From positions 1-10,854 of the forward strand of contig CAKZOF010000393.1 in assembly GCA_937135995.1 (NCBI GenBank): a DNA stretch of 10,854 bases. The letters are read 5' to 3'. The notes below the pieces were generated by a model. That model was not told the origin of the DNA. It did not search any database and worked only from the letters and a program-made list of their open reading frames with translations. A program made the position numbers and the translations under genes. Shown in pieces: positions 8,450-10,854 of this stretch. Origin of the DNA: an uncultured Pyrinomonas sp. (GTDB lineage Bacteria; Acidobacteriota; Blastocatellia; Pyrinomonadales; Pyrinomonadaceae). Positions within the stretch are counted from its first letter, which is position 1, and each line of letters begins with the position of its first letter.

Positions 8450-8530
8450 ACGACGACCGAGCGAAGATCCGCCCCGCAAGCTCCGACGCGCTGCAACAGC
8501 CCTGCGATCGCGTTGAACGCCGACCGAGCG
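8440..8530. repeat. 24-bp direct repeat, 67-bp period, over the symporter stop codon
   Basis: Positions 8440-8463 and 8507-8530 match at 23 of 24 bases; the only difference is A at 8453 against C at 8520. The first copy contains the last codons and TGA stop of the symporter gene; the second is in noncoding DNA. The 43 bp between copies show no repeat of their own. Possible origins are a small duplication, slippage, or a member of a dispersed repeat family. The repeat is directly visible; its role is unknown. Confidence 0.75.
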
Positions 8531-8823
8531 GACATGCTCTTCGATTCTTCTTCTCGCCTCTGGGAAAGGAAGCATCGGCGGTTTGACCTTTAGTTGCAGT
8601 TTGCGACGTGCTTCAGCGAAGATCCTTGAAAAAGGGGGCGCCGGTGTGAAAACCGTAGATCGCGGTTGCCGGATCAAGCTTTCCAGAGGACTGCACGTTC
8701 TTCGGACGTAAATCCGAAGCCGAGGTTCGATGACCGCTCCTCACAAGCAGATCTCTTCGTCTTGACTCTGGGTGGCGCGTTTCGCGTTTGCAAGTGCATC
8801 GCCGAGGTGGAGCGCGCGAAGCA
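8450..8823. other. Noncoding region between convergent genes
   Basis: This 374-bp stretch separates the ends of the symporter (+) and the carboxypeptidase (-). I see no believable gene: reading frames crossing it are antisense extensions with Arg/Asp-rich, low-complexity translations. Besides the direct repeat it holds a hairpin at 8700-8719 and a weaker nested fold at 8641-8672 (ccgg ends around aaccg/cggtt). No hairpin plus T-run typical of an intrinsic terminator was found for either gene. Confidence 0.6.
8700..8719. repeat. 7-bp hairpin
   Basis: cttcgga (8700-8706) pairs exactly with tccgaag (8713-8719) around a 6-nt loop. It lies about 105 nt beyond the carboxypeptidase stop codon on the - strand and could be a 3'-end structure, but no T-run follows it on either strand. 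Confidence 0.4.
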
Positions 8824-9717
8824 TCAACGCGCCGTTAGTTCGTTTGCCGGATCCGCCACGAGTTCCGGGCGGTATTCCCAATGCCAAGGTTCGTAAAAGT
8901 AGGGGACGAAGCCGAAGCGTCGTGCGTTGCGAACCAGCCAGCGGTAGATGGGCGTCTGCGTCTGCAGGGCGCGGTTGGCATCGTCCGTTTCCACGGGAGC
9001 GCCGCCGACGTACAGATCGAGCGCTCGTCCAGTGAAATGCGGGCTGTTTATGGCCAACCCGATTCTTCCTGAATGCGGAGACAAGCGCCGGAGTCGTTCC
9101 TGGTATTCGCGCGAACGGAAAGCAGAGATGATCTTCAGGTATCCTTTCGCTTGGTCGCGCGCCAAACCGGAGGTCGGATCGGCGAGCGCCGCCGCGAACA
9201 TGCGCTTGTAAGCGGCGTAGGTCTCTTTTTCGACGCGACGAAGTTCGTCGGGACGATCCGGATCGAAGAAGTCGGATGGCGGAGCGACGACGAGCCGATG
9301 CGGTGGTGGTTCTTGCCGATCTCTGATCCGTTCCTCTTGCCAGAACGAGATCAGCGACCGCATCGTCTCTTCATCCAATATGCCGGTTTGCGGGAGCCCC
9401 ATGCGCGCTTGCCAAGTGGCGAGCGCCGCCGCGAACTCCGTCGTCGTGACGCCGCCTTCGCATTTGATCGTCTGCCCGATGAGTGGCACGTAAAGTTCGA
9501 CGCCCCGGTGCGTGCGCCCGCCGAAGCTCCAGATCAGTTCGCGCGCGAGCGCAGCGTTTCTCTCGGCGGCGATCGCCAACGAGGCGCGAAGCGCGCGCGA
9601 GGCATCCTCGTTGGCCGCTGGCACTTCCGTCGTCGGTGCGGCCGGACCGAACGGCCCTTTCGATTGCTGCCCCGGGAGAGCGAAAACGAGAAGCAAGATG
9701 GCGAAGAGCCTGCTCAT
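8824..9717 (-). CDS. Exported PG-binding plus VanY-type D,D-carboxypeptidase (M15B)
   Basis: A 297-residue zinc peptidase predicted to act on the D-Ala-D-Ala end of peptidoglycan stem peptides in the periplasm. The N-terminus MSRLFAILLLVFALPG is a signal peptide, probably cut before Gln17. Residues about 60-127 resemble a PG_binding_1 domain (FAAALATWQARMGLPQTGILDEETMRSL). The C-terminal domain is VanY/LAS type: SAFRSREYQ carries the presumed substrate-carboxylate Arg, NSPHFTGRALDL gives zinc ligands His227 and Asp234, and EPWHWEY gives catalytic Glu276 and zinc ligand His279. All are intact. I chose ATG 9717; a TTG 21 nt upstream is in frame but would put charged residues ahead of an otherwise ordinary signal peptide. 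Neither start has a strong Shine-Dalgarno. The gene converges on the symporter and diverges from the M48 gene. D,D-carboxypeptidase is most likely; an L,D or D,D-endopeptidase of the same fold cannot be excluded. Confidence 0.88.
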   Translation of the reverse strand: MSRLFAILLLVFALPGQQSKGPFGPAAPTTEVPAANEDASRALRASLAIAAERNAALARELIWSFGGRTHRGVELYVPLIGQTIKCEGGVTTTEFAAALATWQARMGLPQTGILDEETMRSLISFWQEERIRDRQEPPPHRLVVAPPSDFFDPDRPDELRRVEKETYAAYKRMFAAALADPTSGLARDQAKGYLKIISAFRSREYQERLRRLSPHSGRIGLAINSPHFTGRALDLYVGGAPVETDDANRALQTQTPIYRWLVRNARRFGFVPYFYEPWHWEYRPELVADPANELTAR

Positions 9718-9826
9718 TTGCTCGCGGCTGATCTTCAAGAAAAAGTTTCCGTCACTGGCGACCGATCACGCTTCGGTGCTTGCCATTTCAAGCACGCAGT
9801 CCCGAGAAACAAGGGGCGCGCCGAAG

Positions 9827-9856
9827 ATGATAACTTCTCCGCCCACGGATCTTCAA
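9827..9856 (-). promoter_or_regulatory. Candidate sigma-70 promoter for the carboxypeptidase gene
   Basis: Read on the - strand, TTGAAG (9856-9851) and TATCAT (9832-9827) are separated by 18 bp. The -35 matches consensus TTGACA at 4 of 6 positions and the -10 matches TATAAT at 5 of 6. The implied transcript would begin near 9820, about 100 nt before the ATG at 9717. Confidence 0.45.
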
Positions 9857-9880
9857 CCGGAGAACGGGCTGTCACTCCGG
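9857..9880. repeat. GC-rich 6-bp inverted repeat
   Basis: ccggag (9857-9862) and ctccgg (9875-9880) are perfect complements around a 12-nt loop. It directly abuts the -35 element proposed on the - strand, so an operator is conceivable, as is a hairpin in a + strand RNA. Confidence 0.35.
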
Positions 9881-9926
9881 GCGCGATAACTCCGTGAACG
9901 CTCGGTGTTTTTACGGAGCGAACAGC

Positions 9927-9974
9927 GCAAGATGACAAAGCAGGTTCATCTTGCTATCTCGTTGCCGACCTGCT
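9927..9974 (+). ncRNA. Candidate H-type RNA pseudoknot
   Basis: Stem 1 is a perfect 9-bp helix: gcaagatga (9927-9935) with tcatcttgc (9946-9954). The last seven loop bases, agcaggt (9939-9945), pair exactly with acctgct (9968-9974) to make stem 2. Loop 1 is 3 nt (9936-9938), no base separates the stems, and loop 3 is 13 nt (9955-9967). In classical H-type pseudoknots a loop of 1-3 nt can span a deep groove of 6-7 bp, and a longer loop spans the shallow groove, so these proportions suit the + strand. On the - strand a 3-nt loop would have to cross a shallow groove of 7 bp, which is unfavourable. The pairing is seen directly; transcription and function are not. It sits 378 nt before the M48 start codon. 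Confidence 0.4.
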
Positions 9975-10144
9975 GGTGCCGTGCCCCTTGCGCGGCGGAG
10001 CGCGTGTAAGCTTTCGAGAAAACAGCAAGCGACGGTGCATCGCGCTCGGCGATGAGTGGATGCAATGATTCGTGGCGCGGGAGGGTGGATAGACGCTTCC
10101 GAAAACTGTTCCGCCTTGGGACGCAGTGGCCTGCTGAAGTGAAA

Positions 10145-10217
10145 CCTTTTCGGGTGAAAGTCGCCTCTTTTCGTGCAAGACTCGAGCGCGGGACACGAGG
10201 ATCACCCTCGCAAAAGG
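10145..10217 (+). other. Possible long-range bulged helix in the M48 leader
   Basis: ccttttcgggtg (10145-10156) can pair with 10203-10217: six pairs (ccttttt-side with aaaagg), then C10151-G10210, then gggtg with caccc, with one- and two-base bulges on the 3' side. The helix would enclose about 46 nt. It competes with a local cgagg/cctcg hairpin at 10196-10210, which would allow two alternative folds. Chance is not excluded. Confidence 0.25.
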
Positions 10218-10295
10218 GGACTTGGCGAAGAGAGAGGTTGCAATCGTGTTGCCGGAAGCTTGAATTTCCGCTGAATCTTGACGAATGCCGATTTC

Positions 10296-10311
10296 TGGCA
10301 CGCAAGTTTCC
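10296..10311 (+). promoter_or_regulatory. Sigma-54-like -24/-12 sequence
   Basis: TGGCACG at 10296-10302 is a perfect -24 element. After the correct 4-nt spacer it is followed by TTTCC instead of TTGCA/T. The missing G of the -12 GC pair is a serious defect, since that dinucleotide is nearly invariant. Position, about 40 nt before the M48 ATG, would be right. Weak candidate only. Confidence 0.2.
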
Positions 10312-10337
10312 TACAACGACACTAAAGAGCATGAGAA

Positions 10338-10344
10338 GGGAGGG
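10338..10344 (+). promoter_or_regulatory. Shine-Dalgarno of the M48 gene
   Basis: gggaggg lies 7 nt upstream of ATG 10352 and fixes that start over the in-frame ATG eight codons later (10376). Confidence 0.7.
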
Positions 10345-10351
10345 ATGAATC

Positions 10352-10854
10352 ATGCGGACGAAGGGTGTTGCCAGAATGGGCGCGATCATCGCGATTGTTC
10401 TCACGCTCGGTGCCGCGCCGGTCTTGATGACGGAAGCGAGTGCGCAGACGCGGCTTCGTCCGGGCTTCAACCTTTTCTCTTTGCGTGATGATGTCGAGAT
10501 CGGGCGGCAGTCAGCCGTGCAGATCGAGCGCCAGTACAGAACGTATGAAGACCGGCGCGTGACGCTCATCGGAAGGCGGCTGGCGGCGCGTTCTTCGATG
10601 CCGGGACTTCCTTGGCGCTTCCGCGTGATAGACCGTTCCGATGTCAACGCGTTTGCGCTTCCCGGCGGGTACATCTACGTGACTAGCGGATTGCTGCGTG
10701 CGGTGAGAAACGATGACGAACTGGCCGGCGTCCTCGCTCACGAGATCATGCACGTGACTTTGCGACATGGCACGAACCAAGCTTCCAAAGCGATGCTCGC
10801 GCAAGCGCCGTTGCAAATCTTGAGCAGTCAACTCGGCGGCGGTCTGGGGGCGAC
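10352..10854 (+). CDS. Exported M48 family metalloprotease, 5' part
   Basis: The frame is open from ATG 10352 to the window edge (167 codons), so the gene is truncated by the window rather than broken. Residues 1-31 form a signal peptide (hydrophobic core GAIIAIVLTLGAAPVLM, then A-S-A before Gln32). The mature part begins with FNLFSLRDDVEIGRQSA and continues to VNAFALPGGYIYVTSGLL, both typical of soluble periplasmic M48 proteases such as LoiP, YcaL and BepA. The zinc motif H-E-I-M-H is at 130-134, with Glu131 as catalytic base. The third ligand, a Glu further along, lies outside the window, as would any TPR domain. Such enzymes act in protein quality control, including outer-membrane protein turnover. 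Start choice rests on the strong Shine-Dalgarno. Assignment to M48 is firm; the subgroup cannot be set from the visible part. Confidence 0.92.
   Translation, partial: MRTKGVARMGAIIAIVLTLGAAPVLMTEASAQTRLRPGFNLFSLRDDVEIGRQSAVQIERQYRTYEDRRVTLIGRRLAARSSMPGLPWRFRVIDRSDVNAFALPGGYIYVTSGLLRAVRNDDELAGVLAHEIMHVTLRHGTNQASKAMLAQAPLQILSSQLGGGLGA

Larger units (their letters stand above)
9739..10351. other. Long divergent intergenic region with RNA-like structure
   Basis: No convincing gene lies in these 613 bp. A 98-codon + strand frame at 10052-10348 has no ribosome site and an unprotein-like Arg/Cys-rich translation. The region holds a candidate - strand promoter and several dyads: ccggag/ctccgg at 9857-9880, ctccgt/acggag at 9890-9918, a 9-bp hairpin extendable to a pseudoknot at 9927-9974, catcgc/gcgatg at 10038-10054 with a 5-nt loop, a bulged 12-bp long-range helix joining 10145-10156 to 10203-10217, and cggaa/ttccg at 10253-10270. 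This density fits a long structured leader of the M48 gene or a separate small RNA. I recognise no known riboswitch. Confidence 0.5.

Noticed and set aside
7676..8677. 333-codon - strand frame antisense to the symporter
   Set aside because: The translation is dominated by Arg, Asp and His runs, has no domain and mirrors the codon pattern of the real gene.
8695..8745. tRNA-like arm followed by ggttcga
   Set aside because: The hairpin loop is 6 nt, no T-arm pairing closes around ttcga, and no acceptor stem can be formed.
9073..9897. 274-codon + strand frame opposite the carboxypeptidase gene
   Set aside because: The opposite strand encodes an intact VanY-type enzyme with all catalytic residues; this frame has none of the features of a protein.
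10110..10140. Resemblance to a c-di-GMP-I riboswitch core (gggacgcagtggcc)
   Set aside because: Only the GGGACGCA-like piece is present; the upstream GGCAAACC segment and GAAA tetraloop arm are absent.
10180..10225. Resemblance to the 3' end of a glycine riboswitch (gcaaaaggggac)
   Set aside because: The distance to any GGGAGA-like element is far too short and the other conserved bases are missing.
10052..10348. 98-codon + strand frame ending just before the M48 gene
   Set aside because: No Shine-Dalgarno, Arg/Cys/Trp-rich translation, and it overlaps several likely RNA structures; coding cannot be supported.

Overview
The window is about 10.9 kb of moderately GC-rich bacterial chromosome. 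It carries six genes that can be named by family: five complete ones, plus an M48 protease cut off by the right edge. Four lie on the + strand in a run (release factor 1, an SMP-30-type lactonase/esterase, two S9 serine peptidases) followed by a sodium:solute symporter; a peptidoglycan carboxypeptidase lies on the - strand; the M48 protease gene is on the + strand. Counting each one, that is seven coding regions. Nothing resembles a phage, transposon, CRISPR array, rRNA or tRNA. Signal peptides, a periplasmic-type peptidase set and peptidoglycan-processing domains suggest a diderm (Gram-negative-type) bacterium. The gene mix, especially a secreted homologue of plant chloroplast glutamyl endopeptidase beside a DPP-IV, would suit Acidobacteriota (Blastocatellia-like), but that placement is inference from memory.

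Layout. 12-2030: prfA, then after a 24-nt gap an exported six-bladed-propeller hydrolase of the gluconolactonase family. prmC, the usual partner of prfA, is not downstream. 2031-2279: a 249-bp intergenic region with a perfect 10-bp dyad flanked by near-identical direct repeats and a possible promoter. 2280-8449: a probable three-gene operon (gaps of 63 and 38 nt) of an exported S9D glutamyl-endopeptidase-like enzyme, an exported S9B DPP-IV and a sodium-coupled symporter. The natural reading is extracytoplasmic peptide breakdown coupled to uptake of a product. 8450-8823: noncoding, between the convergent symporter and carboxypeptidase genes, with a 24-bp direct repeat whose first copy spans the symporter stop codon. 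8824-9717 (-): exported PG-binding plus VanY-type D,D-carboxypeptidase. 9739-10351: a 613-bp divergent intergenic region with a plausible - strand promoter, several hairpins and a sequence that can fold into a well-proportioned H-type pseudoknot on the + strand. 10352-10854: 5' part of an exported M48 metalloprotease.

Two observations stand out. First, every predicted signal peptidase I substrate here (five of five, one with a weaker site) has Gln at the predicted mature N-terminus, like the Q-rule described for Bacteroidetes, where the new N-terminus is cyclised to pyroglutamate. In an organism that secretes a DPP-IV, such capping could protect its own exported proteins. Second, the 9927-9974 pseudoknot lies in a long noncoding stretch with no known RNA family that I can recognise.
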